A stretch of 64,000 bases of DNA from Paludibacter propionicigenes WB4 (GCF_000183135.1 NC_014734.1:1302001-1366000), one strand, 5' to 3'; shown: positions 46,750 to 55,858, numbered from the stretch's first letter. Numbers and translations are program-made. The notes: generated by a model not told the origin, from the letters alone.

Positions 46750-48162
46750 ATGGGAAATCCTAAAGCATTTATAAATATACCCCGCAAAAACGCCGGTTAC
46801 CGTCCAATAAATGAACGGATATACGATTTCGGGGAAGTAGAACAGACATTGAACCGCGAAGACAGAAAACTTCAGGCTTCGCGTTGTATGGATTGTGGTA
46901 TTCCTTTTTGTCACTGGGCATGTCCTCTTGGCAATAAAATGCCTGAATGGCAAGATTTGATTTACAAAGGACACTGGAAAGAAGGTATCGAAATACTTCA
47001 CGAAACAAATAACTTTCCTGATTTTACAGGACGTATTTGCCCTGCTCCTTGTGAAAAATCATGCGTCCTGGCGTTGCACGACGCACCGGTGACTATCCGC
47101 GAAAACGAAGCAGCGGTTACCGAAGTGGCATTTATCGAAGGAATGATTAAAGCATGTCCTCCTAAAACACGCAGTGGTAAAAAAGTAGCCGTGATAGGTT
47201 CGGGACCTGCAGGTCTGGCAGCAGCACAACAGCTAAACCGTAAAGGCCATCTTGTTACTATCTTCGAAAAAGATAACGGACTCGGTGGCTTGATGCGTTA
47301 CGGTATTCCAAACTTTAAGCTGAACAAAAACATCATCGATCGTCGTTTGGAGCAATTGTCCGAAGAAGGTATTATCTTCAAACCGAATACCGAAGTAGGA
47401 AAAGACATTTCAGGAAGCGAAATCATGAAAAACTTTGACGCGGTTTGTATCGCTATCGGCGCAGGTCATCCACGCGATATTACGCCCGAAGGACGTGATT
47501 TGAAAGGAATTCATTTCGCTATGGAGTTTCTGAGCCAGCAAAACCAGGTGATCATGGGCGAAAATGTTGATGAAAGTACTTTAATCTCGGCAAAGGACAA
47601 ACACGTTCTGGTAATCGGTGGTGGTGATACCGGCTCCGATTGTGTAGGAACATCGATACGTCAGGGAGCTGTGAAGGTAACGCAGATAGAGATTATGCCT
47701 ATGCCTCCGGCAGATAAAAACCCGGATACTCCATGGCCATTTTATCCAAACATTCTGAAAACTTCGAGCTCGCATCAGGAAGGCTGCGAACGCAAATGGA
47801 GTCTGAACACCAACAAATTTGTCGGCAAAAACGGACAACTGACCGAAGTACTGGTAGAAGAAGTAGAATGGACTAAAGATGAAACCGGACGCTGGAATAT
47901 GAAACTGACCGGCAAAACCGATGTTATCAAAGCTGATTTGGTATTCCTTGCTCTTGGTTTTATTCACCCTGTTCATGAAGGATTGCTGACTGAACTTGGC
48001 GTAGAATTTGACGGACGCGGCAACGTGGCCATAGACAAAACAAGCCAGAGCAATGTGAAGAAGGTTTTTGCAACAGGTGACGCGGCTATGGGTGCCAGTT
48101 TGGTGGTTCGTGCTATAGCTTCGGGACGTAAAGTGGCTGAAGACATACACAGTTCATTGTAA
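46750..48162 (+). CDS. gltD: Glutamate synthase, small (beta) subunit
   Basis: The 470-residue subunit passes electrons from NADPH to the GltB FMN. N-terminal cysteines for two 4Fe-4S clusters are in CMDCGIPFCHWACPLGN and RICPAPCEKSCV. The FAD motif is VAVIGSGPAGLAAAQQL (about residue 146), the NADPH motif is VLVIGGGDTGSDCVG (about 287), and the closing FAD segment is VFATGDAAMGASLVVRAI. It is full length and adjacent to gltB. Confidence 0.97.
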   Translation: MGNPKAFINIPRKNAGYRPINERIYDFGEVEQTLNREDRKLQASRCMDCGIPFCHWACPLGNKMPEWQDLIYKGHWKEGIEILHETNNFPDFTGRICPAPCEKSCVLALHDAPVTIRENEAAVTEVAFIEGMIKACPPKTRSGKKVAVIGSGPAGLAAAQQLNRKGHLVTIFEKDNGLGGLMRYGIPNFKLNKNIIDRRLEQLSEEGIIFKPNTEVGKDISGSEIMKNFDAVCIAIGAGHPRDITPEGRDLKGIHFAMEFLSQQNQVIMGENVDESTLISAKDKHVLVIGGGDTGSDCVGTSIRQGAVKVTQIEIMPMPPADKNPDTPWPFYPNILKTSSSHQEGCERKWSLNTNKFVGKNGQLTEVLVEEVEWTKDETGRWNMKLTGKTDVIKADLVFLALGFIHPVHEGLLTELGVEFDGRGNVAIDKTSQSNVKKVFATGDAAMGASLVVRAIASGRKVAEDIHSSL

Positions 48163-48340
48163 TCGGGATCCTAAAAAGAGCAGTAGTACAGTTTCAATTA
48201 AGAATTTTCGGGAAGAGCATCAATACACAAAAGCTCGTTTTCCGATGGATTTAATAACAGAACTACCACTTTACTGCTCAAAAAACTAAAAAATATAAGA
48301 AAACTACTTACAAGTTATCGGTAAAGACAAGTTAATGACT

Positions 48341-48348
48341 TATCTTTG
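48341..48348 (+). promoter_or_regulatory. Putative -7 box (TATCTTTG) of asnB
   Basis: TATCTTTG lies 36 bp before the ATG at 48384; the -33 element is not clear. The preceding gltD-asnB gap shows no gene. Confidence 0.5.
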
Positions 48349-48383
48349 CAGATAACTTGTAACTCGTAAACAAAATAAATACT

Positions 48384-50045
48384 ATGTGTGGAATTGTATG
48401 TGCATTTGATATAAAACAGCAGGCTCAGGCTCTGCGACCACAAGTTTTGAGAATGTCGAAACGTATACGGCATCGTGGGCCGGACTGGTCGGGAGTTTAT
48501 TCCGATGATAAAGCTATTTTAGCACACGAACGACTTTCAATTGTAGATCCGGAATCAGGAAAACAACCGCTATTCAGTAAAGATGGTAAGTTGGTACTGG
48601 CTGTAAACGGTGAAATATACAATCATCAGGAAATACGCAAACAATTTGAAGGCAAATATGAATTTCTGACCAAATCCGACTGTGAAGTGATTTTGGCATT
48701 GTACCGCGAAAAAGGTCCCACCTTTATGGAAGACCTGAACGGTATTTTCGCTTTCGCGCTTTACGATATTGAAAAAGATATCTTCATGGTAGGACGCGAT
48801 CACATCGGTATCATTCCGTTGTATCAGGGTTGGGATGCCGAAGGAACGTACTACGTAGCTTCGGAGCTAAAAGCACTAGAAGGCTATTGCTCTAAAATAG
48901 AAGAATTCCTTCCCGGTCAATACTATTACAGTCCGGATGGAAAACCGACACAATGGTACACCCGCGACTGGATGAACTTTGATGCGGTAAAAGATAACGA
49001 AACAAGTATAGAACAACTGCACGATGCATTGGAAGCTGCTGTAGAACGCCAGTTGATGGCCGACGTACCTTACGGTGTGTTGCTTTCGGGAGGATTGGAT
49101 TCGTCCATCATTTCGGCTGTAGCCATGAAAATTGCCGCTAAACAATCGGCAAGTACCGGCGCTGCATGGGGAAATCAACTACACTCTTTTGCTGTAGGAT
49201 TGCAGGGATCGCCTGACCTGGCTGCTGCCCGCAAAGTAGCTGAATTTATCGGAACAAAACACCACGAAATTCATTTCACCGTACAAGAAGGACTCGACGC
49301 TATCCGCGACGTAATATACCATATCGAAACATACGATGTAACAACCATCCGCGCAAGTACCCCTATGTACCTGTTGGCTCGCGTTATCAAATCGATGGGC
49401 GTAAAAATGGTACTTTCGGGCGAAGGTGCTGATGAGATATTCGGCGGTTACCTGTATTTCCACAAGGCACCAAGTGCTGAAGAATTCCACAAAGAAACTG
49501 TACGCAAAATAGACAAACTTCACCTGTACGACTGCTTACGCGCCAACAAATCATTGGCATCGTGGGGTGTTGAGGGTCGTGTGCCGTTTCTGGACAAAGA
49601 ATTTATGGATATTGCCATGCGCCTGAATCCAAAAGACAAGATGTGCGGCAAAGAAAAAATGGAGAAATGGATTTTGCGCAAAGCATTTGAAAGCTATCTG
49701 CCCGAAAGTGTTGCATGGCGTCAGAAAGAACAATTCTCGGATGGTGTGGGTTACAACTGGATTGACACGCTGCGTGCCATGACTACCGAACTGGTTACCG
49801 ACGAGCAAATGACTAAGGTAAACGAAACCTACCCTATCAATCCGCCAATGAATAAGGAAGAATACTACTATCGTACTATCTTCACCGATTTCTTCCCATC
49901 GGATGCAGCGTCGAAATGTGTGCCTTCGGTACCTTCGGTAGCTTGCTCTACTCCTATCGCGCTCGAATGGGATGAAGCGTTCAAAAACCTGAATGATCCT
50001 TCGGGACGTTCGGTAAAAACGGTTCACGAAGACGGATATAAATAA
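48384..50045 (+). CDS. asnB: Asparagine synthetase B (glutamine-hydrolysing)
   Basis: The 553-residue enzyme makes asparagine from aspartate, glutamine and ATP. Cys2 (MCGIVC) is the Ntn glutaminase nucleophile. RIRHRGPDWSG and VNGEIYNHQ belong to the glutaminase domain. The PPi loop LLSGGLDSSIISAV (about residue 233) opens the synthetase domain, followed by VLSGEGADEIFGGYLYF and GVEGRVPFLDKEFMD. It closes the nitrogen-assimilation region. Confidence 0.97.
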   Translation: MCGIVCAFDIKQQAQALRPQVLRMSKRIRHRGPDWSGVYSDDKAILAHERLSIVDPESGKQPLFSKDGKLVLAVNGEIYNHQEIRKQFEGKYEFLTKSDCEVILALYREKGPTFMEDLNGIFAFALYDIEKDIFMVGRDHIGIIPLYQGWDAEGTYYVASELKALEGYCSKIEEFLPGQYYYSPDGKPTQWYTRDWMNFDAVKDNETSIEQLHDALEAAVERQLMADVPYGVLLSGGLDSSIISAVAMKIAAKQSASTGAAWGNQLHSFAVGLQGSPDLAAARKVAEFIGTKHHEIHFTVQEGLDAIRDVIYHIETYDVTTIRASTPMYLLARVIKSMGVKMVLSGEGADEIFGGYLYFHKAPSAEEFHKETVRKIDKLHLYDCLRANKSLASWGVEGRVPFLDKEFMDIAMRLNPKDKMCGKEKMEKWILRKAFESYLPESVAWRQKEQFSDGVGYNWIDTLRAMTTELVTDEQMTKVNETYPINPPMNKEEYYYRTIFTDFFPSDAASKCVPSVPSVACSTPIALEWDEAFKNLNDPSGRSVKTVHEDGYK

Positions 50046-50083
50046 ATTGATAGTTGACAGTTGATAGTTGACAATTAATATAG

Positions 50084-50119
50084 AAAGGCTGATCTGAATT
50101 ATTCAGGTCAGCCTTTTTC
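50084..50119 (+). terminator. Intrinsic terminator of asnB
   Basis: AAAGGCTGATCTGAAT (50084-50099) pairs with 50101-50116, one G-T wobble, and is followed by Ts. A degenerate echo of the same stem lies at about 50215-50245. Confidence 0.8.
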
Positions 50120-50147
50120 GCAAAAAATAATGTAGGTTCACAACCGC

Positions 50148-50200
50148 TACCGAGCAGCGGCTCCAGACGCTTGCCGGTTGAAAAGCAGAAAAGCTCAAAA
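50148..50200. repeat. Dispersed repeat, short copy
   Basis: TACCGAGCAGCGGCT and GACGCTTGCCGGTTGAAAAG recur at 51620 and 52132, where the repeat extends to about 110 bp. This copy keeps only the first 53 bp. It lies in an intergenic stretch without genes (50046-50567). Confidence 0.8.
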
Positions 50201-50357
50201 TGCATAATTATTATAAAGACTGATCTGAATAATTCAGGTCAGGTTCATAACCGCGAAAACAACTTTACGATAGTATAAACCAACCTCTGTTTAGCGACGT
50301 AGTATATAAATTAACGTGAGTTCGATATAATTCATATAAACTAGTTGAAATTCATTT

Positions 50358-50455
50358 ATTAATTCCCAGGGGGAATTAATATCCATAGAACATGTTCGTT
50401 TCTGGCATCAGATTCCCCGTTAGGGGATAAATAGCTAAATCCCCTAACGGGGAAT
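50358..50455. repeat. REP-like double hairpin
   Basis: Two perfect hairpins share the same end motif. The first pairs ATTAATTCCC (50358-50367) with 50371-50380. The second pairs ATTCCCCGTTAGGGGA (50412-50427) with 50440-50455. Paired palindromes of this kind in intergenic DNA resemble REP/BIME elements mobilised by RAYT transposases. No transposase is in the window. Confidence 0.65.
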
Positions 50456-50567
50456 TAATCCACTCTGAACTATATTTCTATTGACATTTAAGTCCTAACG
50501 GACTAACGTTTATATCGAATCAACGTTAAATCACACCTCTTTTCTTGTAAATACGGGATAGAAATAT

Positions 50568-51482
50568 TTAAAACCGATAACCGATCAGCCAGTTATTCTC
50601 GTAAAAAACCACATTTTGTTTGGCTTTATCTGTATTGTAATAGTTGGTGGTATGCACATTAAGCATCCTGACATAACCGGTCTTCAGATTTGACTCAAGG
50701 AAGAAATGTTTCGACAGACTGACCTGTGCCGCAACTTTGGCATCAACACCCCATCCTGCGACATTCCAATAGTGGTTAGCACCACTCCCGAACAGGTGCG
50801 CATCCGTTCGGGGTACAATGACACCCGTACCCAATCCACTGACCAAAGAAACACCCAATCTATCGTATTTAGAGTATTGCCAAAGTTTGTCGTGTCGTTC
50901 CAAGTCTACGGTTGCAAAGTTAAACCCATCGGTGTGCTCATAGCGCAGGAAGTTGTTTGGCTCCATAATTACCTGCGTGTTATTATAAACTCCATTGGGA
51001 GCATACAGAGCATTCATATTCTCCATATTTGTTTTCATCAATGCATCCTGAACCTGAGTTGGGTCGAGGCGACCGGTCATTCTTAATGCCTGATAATCTG
51101 TAGCAACATATTTCATGTGATCCCAGCCAATAGAGACGCTATATTTATCGGACAGGAAATACCCCACCCGAAAATTAAACTGCGGAACTGACCAGTTGGC
51201 CAGCGAAATATACTTTGTACTTAGCTTGGTGGGGCGGTCGGTCGCTTTTACGTCGTATAACGTAAACTCATGTCCCTGACCGTTGAAATGAATGTCGCTT
51301 TTTTCGTACCACGAACGGTTATAACCCCAGGTGACGTAGAATCGTCCTTTTTGTTGTAATTTAAACTTATCTACAGTAGATCCTGACTCCTGTTGTTGAG
51401 CGGATAGGCGGGCTGAACCAACAAACAGAAAGAGCGAAGCAGCAAATAGCACTTTAAAAAATAAATAGTTAACTTGTTTCAT
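50568..51482 (-). CDS. Outer-membrane beta-barrel protein, unassigned
   Basis: The protein has 304 residues from the ATG at 51482; a longer frame opens at 51521 but adds an unlikely leader. The signal peptide (KVLFAASLFLFVGSARLSAQ) is followed by many amphipathic strands typical of an outer-membrane barrel, e.g. KGRFYVTWGYNRSWYEKSDI and FNFRVGYFLSDKYSVSIGWD. It ends in aromatic LIGYRF, the usual barrel signature. No substrate or family name is recognised. It is convergent with asnB across a repeat-rich gap. Confidence 0.7.
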   Translation of the reverse strand: MKQVNYLFFKVLFAASLFLFVGSARLSAQQQESGSTVDKFKLQQKGRFYVTWGYNRSWYEKSDIHFNGQGHEFTLYDVKATDRPTKLSTKYISLANWSVPQFNFRVGYFLSDKYSVSIGWDHMKYVATDYQALRMTGRLDPTQVQDALMKTNMENMNALYAPNGVYNNTQVIMEPNNFLRYEHTDGFNFATVDLERHDKLWQYSKYDRLGVSLVSGLGTGVIVPRTDAHLFGSGANHYWNVAGWGVDAKVAAQVSLSKHFFLESNLKTGYVRMLNVHTTNYYNTDKAKQNVVFYENNWLIGYRF

Positions 51483-51597
51483 AACAATAATCTTTTTTTT
51501 ATTCGAAATCATTGTTATCAAAACAAAAAAGTGAGTAAAAAGATTTTGGAATTAGAAAAATTAGCCTTTTAATTGTTCTTTGGGGACAAAAAAAGCC

Positions 51598-52131
51598 AGC
51601 TCGACAACCGTATAATCTGATACCGTACCGAGCAGCGGCTTTAGACGCTTGCCGGTTGAAAAGCAGAATGCTCAAAGATCTACGCTACAAGCGGCATATA
51701 GCCGCTGATAGCGTTGAGCCGTCTCGACAACCACGAAAGCATCTCGACAATCGTATAAGCCATCTTTACAACCGCAAAAGCATCTCGACAAATGTATAAG
51801 CCATCTCAACAACCGCGAAAGCATCTCGACAAATGTATAAGCCGTCTCGACAACCGCGAAAGCATCTCGACAATCGTATAAGCCATCTTTACAACCGCGA
51901 AACCGTCTCGAAAACCGTATAAGGCATCTCAACAACCGCGAAACCATCTCGACAACCGTATAAGCCATCTCGACAACCGCGAAACCATCTCGACAACCGT
52001 ATAAGCCATCTCGACAAACGCGAAACCATCTCGACAAACGCATAAGCCATCTTTACAACCGCGAAGCCATCTCGACAAACGTATAAGTCATCTTTACAAC
52101 CGCGAAAGCATCTCGACAAACGTATAAGCTA
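51598..52131. repeat. Tandem repeat array of alternating 20/21-bp units (41-bp composite)
   Basis: Units alternate between TCTCGACAACCGCGAAAGCA (20 bp) and TCTCGACAATCGTATAAGCCA-like (21 bp), giving a 41-bp composite repeated about ten times from 51721 to 52131. A leading half-unit lies at 51598-51614. Copies differ at a few fixed positions (TCTTTACAA for TCTCGACAA; AAACG for AACCG). The array is bracketed by about 110-bp direct repeats and lies about 190 bp before the helical-protein gene at 52437. Its sequence is unrelated to the 21-bp array at 30201. Confidence 0.93.
51620..51732. repeat. Direct repeat flanking the array, left copy
   Basis: About 110 bp running from ATACCGTACCGAGCAGCGG through a small hairpin (GCGGCATATAGCCGC) to CTCGACAACC. 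It is nearly identical to 52132-52245, and its first half also occurs at 50148. Confidence 0.9.
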
Positions 52132-52245
52132 ATACCGTACCGGGCAGCGGCTTCAGACGCTTGCCGGTTGAAAAGCAGAAGGGCTCAAAGATCTACGCTA
52201 CAAGCGGCTTATAGCCGCTGATAGCGTTGAGGCAGCTCGACAACC
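52132..52245. repeat. Direct repeat flanking the array, right copy
   Basis: This matches the left copy with few changes (GGGCAGCGGCTTCAG, GCGGCTTATAGCCGC). The last bases CTCGACAACC equal the array core, so array and flanking repeat share an edge. Confidence 0.9.
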
Positions 52246-52321
52246 TGGAATTGACAATTGATAGTTGATAATTGATAAACCACACAACCTAAGCGTGCTG
52301 CTGTCGAAAAAAAAAGTATAC

Positions 52322-52350
52322 TTTGTTATAATTAAACAGCATTAAATTTG
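52322..52350 (+). promoter_or_regulatory. Putative promoter between the array and its gene
   Basis: TTTG at 52322-52325 and TAAATTTG at 52343-52350 form a -33/-7 pair with a short (17-bp) spacer. The same TAAATTTG octamer precedes the paralogous gene at 30761. A second -7-like TATATTTG lies at 52371-52378. Confidence 0.5.
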
Positions 52351-52436
52351 CTTATTTAATTTGTTCTATTTATATTTGCTGCTCGATTTACATAAAAACC
52401 AAACTAATTACCATCTAAAAATTATTTTTATTTACA

Positions 52437-53126
52437 ATGAACAATTACCAAAAAGCCAGGCACAGCTCTAACAAAGAAATCGTAATCGTGGCCGAAAACA
52501 ATCAGTCCGCAACGGGCCTTATTCCATCTTTTGCCAGAGGAATAGAACAATTAAAAAGTATCAACGCCGAAATCGACGAGTTGACAGTGCAGCAAAGCCA
52601 GAACCTCACCGGTATTACCGATGACAAAAACGATGTACTGGACGAAACCTCCGACTATCTGATCGATATTTCGGGAGCCATTCACTCCTACGCCGAACGG
52701 CTGGGCAACAAGACCCTGCAAGCGCAGGTTAACTTCAAACCTGCAAAAGTAGAACATCTGGACCGCCACGAAATTATCGACGCGTGCGTCAACGTGCTCA
52801 ACGAAGCACGCAAGATAGCACCCAACGAACTGGCAGACGAAGGTATCAGCTACGAGGAACTTAATCATTTCGACGAACTGATTACGCGGCTGAAAGGCTA
52901 CAGCAACACACGCCAAACAGCAGGGATAGACCAAAAAGACATCACGCGCCGCATTGGCGGACTGATCACCAAAGCCGTCGACCTTAAGAGAAACACCCTC
53001 GACCGCCTCGCACCACAGTTCCAACGCAAAGCACCCGAGTTTTACAACAAGTACAAAACAGCCGCTAACGTGATATACCGCCGCGCCGCTAAAAAAACCG
53101 ACACAAAACCCGAGGCCAAAGCCTAA
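52437..53126 (+). CDS. Unrecognised helical protein (array-linked family, short form)
   Basis: The 229-residue protein is predicted all-helical and highly polar, without signal peptide or membrane segment. It shares layout and segments with residues 1-215 of the protein at 30761: LIPSFARGIEQL, GITDDKNDVL, GAIHSYAERL, and above all APEFYNKYKTAANVIYR against QPEFYSGYKSARKIID. The tail is Lys-rich (RRAAKKTDTKPEAKA) where the longer paralogue carries a beta-sandwich domain. I recognise no named family. Lack of export signals suggests a cytoplasmic role, perhaps nucleic-acid or protein binding, but nothing in the sequence proves it. Confidence 0.75.
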   Translation: MNNYQKARHSSNKEIVIVAENNQSATGLIPSFARGIEQLKSINAEIDELTVQQSQNLTGITDDKNDVLDETSDYLIDISGAIHSYAERLGNKTLQAQVNFKPAKVEHLDRHEIIDACVNVLNEARKIAPNELADEGISYEELNHFDELITRLKGYSNTRQTAGIDQKDITRRIGGLITKAVDLKRNTLDRLAPQFQRKAPEFYNKYKTAANVIYRRAAKKTDTKPEAKA

Positions 53127-53136
53127 TGAAAACAGG

Positions 53137-53180
53137 AACTTTCTCCATCCGGGAAATACCGGATGGGGAAAGTTTTTTTT
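53137..53180 (+). terminator. Intrinsic terminator of the array-linked gene
   Basis: AACTTTCTCCATCCGG (53137-53152) pairs with 53159-53174, with one imperfect position, and is followed by eight Ts. Confidence 0.92.
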
Positions 53181-53379
53181 ATATGATTTACAAAGCAGAA
53201 CCTTGTTTCTAACACGACCTAGACTGGAGACTAGGCAAAACGAAGAATTATGGAAAGAACAATGGAAAAATTGATTTGTGCACAACTAAACCTGATTATC
53301 AAAACTTATTTACTACTATATTCATTTGAAAAAAGAAATAGTATTTGGAAGTGGTTATATAAACAATAACAATGAAGAA

Positions 53380-54987
53380 ATGAAAAATAGAGAAGAAATA
53401 TTGATTGAATTAAATAGACTTTCATCATCTCGAGATTTTTTAGAAATCCTTTTAATATTAAGCAATACACATTTGAATTGTACTGCTAATAAATTGGCAA
53501 CAAGAGATGTAAAAAGTATCCTAAATGAGAATGAAATAGTATTTCTTTTTGGTTTGTGGGCAAAGAATAAAAATAAAAATACAGAGGGGTTTGTTGACAA
53601 GCAAGAGATATCGAAAAGAGTTCATGAATTAATGAACGAATATCATCAGACTTACATACCTGATATTAGTATCTTTAATACGACTAAGACTTTTAATGAA
53701 ATAGCTAGAAACAATCCTGACATGATAAAAGAAAGTATATTTTACTCTGGCACAGGAGCCTATGATTATCAATTGATTACTTTTTTGGATGACAAATATA
53801 ACTTAGATAAAGAATGGTTGAAACAGAATAAAGGGTTTATAATAAAAGAAGCTCAAAAACTATTTATATACATAAAATCGACGTTTATATACAAACTAAA
53901 TTCTAAAAAATTCAACGATAATGTAATTGAATTATATACAATAAGAAAAGACAATTACATTTTTAAAAAGAATCCTTCGTTTATTTTTTTATTAAACCTG
54001 CTTTCATTTAAGATGGATGAAAGTTTAAATGAAGAATTTAACGATATTGGAGATTTAAATCATTTTAAATTCCGTCCTGTAATTAATACTGATTCAAAAT
54101 TTATAATTCCATTACCTAACTTATTATCAGAATCTATTTATGATGGCCCATTTTATTGGATGAATGATGATGAAAAATATCTAAGTACAGCAGCTAAAAA
54201 TAGAGGAAAATCTGCTGAAAATATCGTAAAATCTATACTTGAAAGAAAGATCCCAAATGAAAATATATTTCTTGAGGTAAATGTAAATGTGACAAAAAAC
54301 GAAACACTTACTGATTTGGATGTTTGTGTTATAAATGGAAATAAAATGTTGATTTTCCAAGTGAAATCTAAAAGGTTGACTCAGTTGTCCAAAAAAGGTG
54401 ACATTGAAGGATTTCATAAAGATTTCAAACTAGCTATTCAAGATGCAAATGATCAAGCAACAAAACCAATAGAATTAATAATTTCAAATTCATGTAAACT
54501 AAAATCAATGTTATCTGGAGAAAATATTGATTGTGAAAAAATAGACGAAATACATACGGCTTGTATTGTCTTAGATAGTTATCCTGCAATCACAACACAT
54601 ACTAGAATGTTTTTTTTCGATGAGGAAAAAACTCCAGTAACAATGAGTATTTTTGATCTAGAACTTCTAATCGAGTACATCAAGGATTTTGATATGCTCT
54701 TCGATTATATAAAAAAGAGAGAAGAGTTTTCCAAATACTTTATTGCAGAAACTGAATTATCTTTTTTTTCGAAATACATTAAATCTGGTTTGATTAAATC
54801 ATCAAACGCAGATATAGAAATATTGGATAATGATTTTGCCCAAAGATTTGATTATGATTATTATGTACCACTTACTCTAAAATTTCAGAAAGAATTTTCA
54901 ACTTATATAAAAGATATTGGAAGAAATGACTTTTGTTTTTGTGGAAGTGGAAAGAAATATAAAAAATGTTGTTCTGAAAAATGTTAG
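53380..54987 (+). CDS. Putative PD-(D/E)XK nuclease-like protein with C-terminal SEC-C motif
   Basis: The protein has 535 residues from the ATG at 53380; a TTG at 53326 would add 18 residues. The first 260 residues are helical and unassigned. A restriction-endonuclease-like core follows: Glu280 in GKSAENIVKSIL, Asp314 in LTDLDVCV, and Gln327/Lys329 in LIFQVKSKRL. This is the E...D...QxK pattern of PD-(D/E)XK/NERD-type nucleases. The last 20 residues are a SEC-C zinc motif (GRNDFCFCGSGKKYKKCC). It is clearly more AT-rich than its neighbours, suggesting transfer. A defence role is plausible but inferred. Confidence 0.65.
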   Translation: MKNREEILIELNRLSSSRDFLEILLILSNTHLNCTANKLATRDVKSILNENEIVFLFGLWAKNKNKNTEGFVDKQEISKRVHELMNEYHQTYIPDISIFNTTKTFNEIARNNPDMIKESIFYSGTGAYDYQLITFLDDKYNLDKEWLKQNKGFIIKEAQKLFIYIKSTFIYKLNSKKFNDNVIELYTIRKDNYIFKKNPSFIFLLNLLSFKMDESLNEEFNDIGDLNHFKFRPVINTDSKFIIPLPNLLSESIYDGPFYWMNDDEKYLSTAAKNRGKSAENIVKSILERKIPNENIFLEVNVNVTKNETLTDLDVCVINGNKMLIFQVKSKRLTQLSKKGDIEGFHKDFKLAIQDANDQATKPIELIISNSCKLKSMLSGENIDCEKIDEIHTACIVLDSYPAITTHTRMFFFDEEKTPVTMSIFDLELLIEYIKDFDMLFDYIKKREEFSKYFIAETELSFFSKYIKSGLIKSSNADIEILDNDFAQRFDYDYYVPLTLKFQKEFSTYIKDIGRNDFCFCGSGKKYKKCCSEKC

Positions 54988-55002
54988 ATACCCCCTCAGT
55001 TC

Positions 55003-55054
55003 AGCGTAGTGTATAAATGTTCGGCGTAGTCTCCAGACTACGTCGTGCTAAAAG
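55003..55054. repeat. Dispersed 52-bp repeat, copy 1
   Basis: AGCGTAGTGTATAAATGT, then TCTCCAGACTACG and GTGCTAAAAG. It matches 57039-57090 in order and length. Both copies are followed by an AAGGCTCTTGCCTTGC-like palindrome. Confidence 0.8.
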
Positions 55055-55209
55055 CAAGGCTCTTGCCTTGCATATCAAAAATTGAATGTGGAAAGCAAGA
55101 GCTTTCCTCGCTGCCGCGGGTCTGTGACCCGTGATAAACAAAATGAAAGGAAGCGCAGGAAGAAGTGGAGTAGATAATAAACCGTCTGTAATTAAATGAA
55201 GATCTTTAA

Positions 55210-55731
55210 ATGAAAATAGCAATAACAGGAGCACACAGGGTTGGAAAAACAACTCTGGCAGAAAAACTTCAGGAACATCTGGTTGATTACGAATTCAGAA
55301 TGGAACCTTATCACGAGTTGACGGAATTAGGATATGAATTTTCAGAGCAACCTACTGTATCTGACTTTTTAGAACAACTGGATTATTCAATAACCCAAAT
55401 TTCGACGAGTGATCGGAATGTGATTTATGACAGATGCCCGATTGATTTTTTAGCGTACATTCAGGCAATTGATGGATCGGGCAATATACAGTCCATCTTC
55501 AACAAAGTAGAGAGCATAATATCGGAATTGGACTTGCTTGTATTTGTACCGATAGAAGAACCTGATTTAATACCGGGTGATACATCAGATTTTCAAGAAC
55601 TCAGAGAGGATGTAAATGAAATAATGGCGGATTGGATTGGGGATTTTGGAGTTGATGTAATCGAAGTCAGAGGTACTTTATCGAATCGACTAGAACAAAT
55701 ACTCAGTAAAGTTACTCGACAAACAAAATAA
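55210..55731 (+). CDS. P-loop ATP/GTP-binding protein (AAA_28 / nucleoside-kinase-like)
   Basis: The 173-residue protein has Walker A GAHRVGKTT (residues 7-15) and a Walker B/DRxP-like segment VIYDRCPIDFLAYI near residue 75. The DRCPxD motif is reminiscent of deoxynucleoside or NadR-type kinases. LDLLVFVPIEEPD is the following strand. It is probably a small cytoplasmic kinase; the substrate is not recognisable. It is isolated among repeats. Confidence 0.65.
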   Translation: MKIAITGAHRVGKTTLAEKLQEHLVDYEFRMEPYHELTELGYEFSEQPTVSDFLEQLDYSITQISTSDRNVIYDRCPIDFLAYIQAIDGSGNIQSIFNKVESIISELDLLVFVPIEEPDLIPGDTSDFQELREDVNEIMADWIGDFGVDVIEVRGTLSNRLEQILSKVTRQTK

Positions 55732-55858
55732 GAAGAAGCACAGGACACACTACGCTAGCGTAGGATACGCTTATAGACCGAGAAAACGTTGATGTCTGTA
55801 GTTCGGATTTCGGTTTGCAACAAGAGGGAGTGGAGACATTAAACTCTAATTAAAAAAA

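Noticed and set aside
46471-47001. Minus-strand 176-residue ORF over the gltB-gltD junction
   Set aside because: It is antisense to two well-supported genes and has no family similarity that I recognise.
51672-52119. Minus-strand ORFs across the 41-bp array (RDGFAVVEMAYT-type repeats)
   Set aside because: They are explained by the repeat itself, and the frames change with the 41-bp period; there is no coding context.
51598-52245. CRISPR array at the second locus
   Set aside because: Both 20- and 21-bp units are variants of one core, so neither acts as a variable spacer.
52551-53285. Minus-strand 244-residue ORF opposite the array-linked gene
   Set aside because: It is Phe/Val/Cys-rich, typical of antisense translation. 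It spans the terminator, and the plus-strand gene has promoter, start and terminator.
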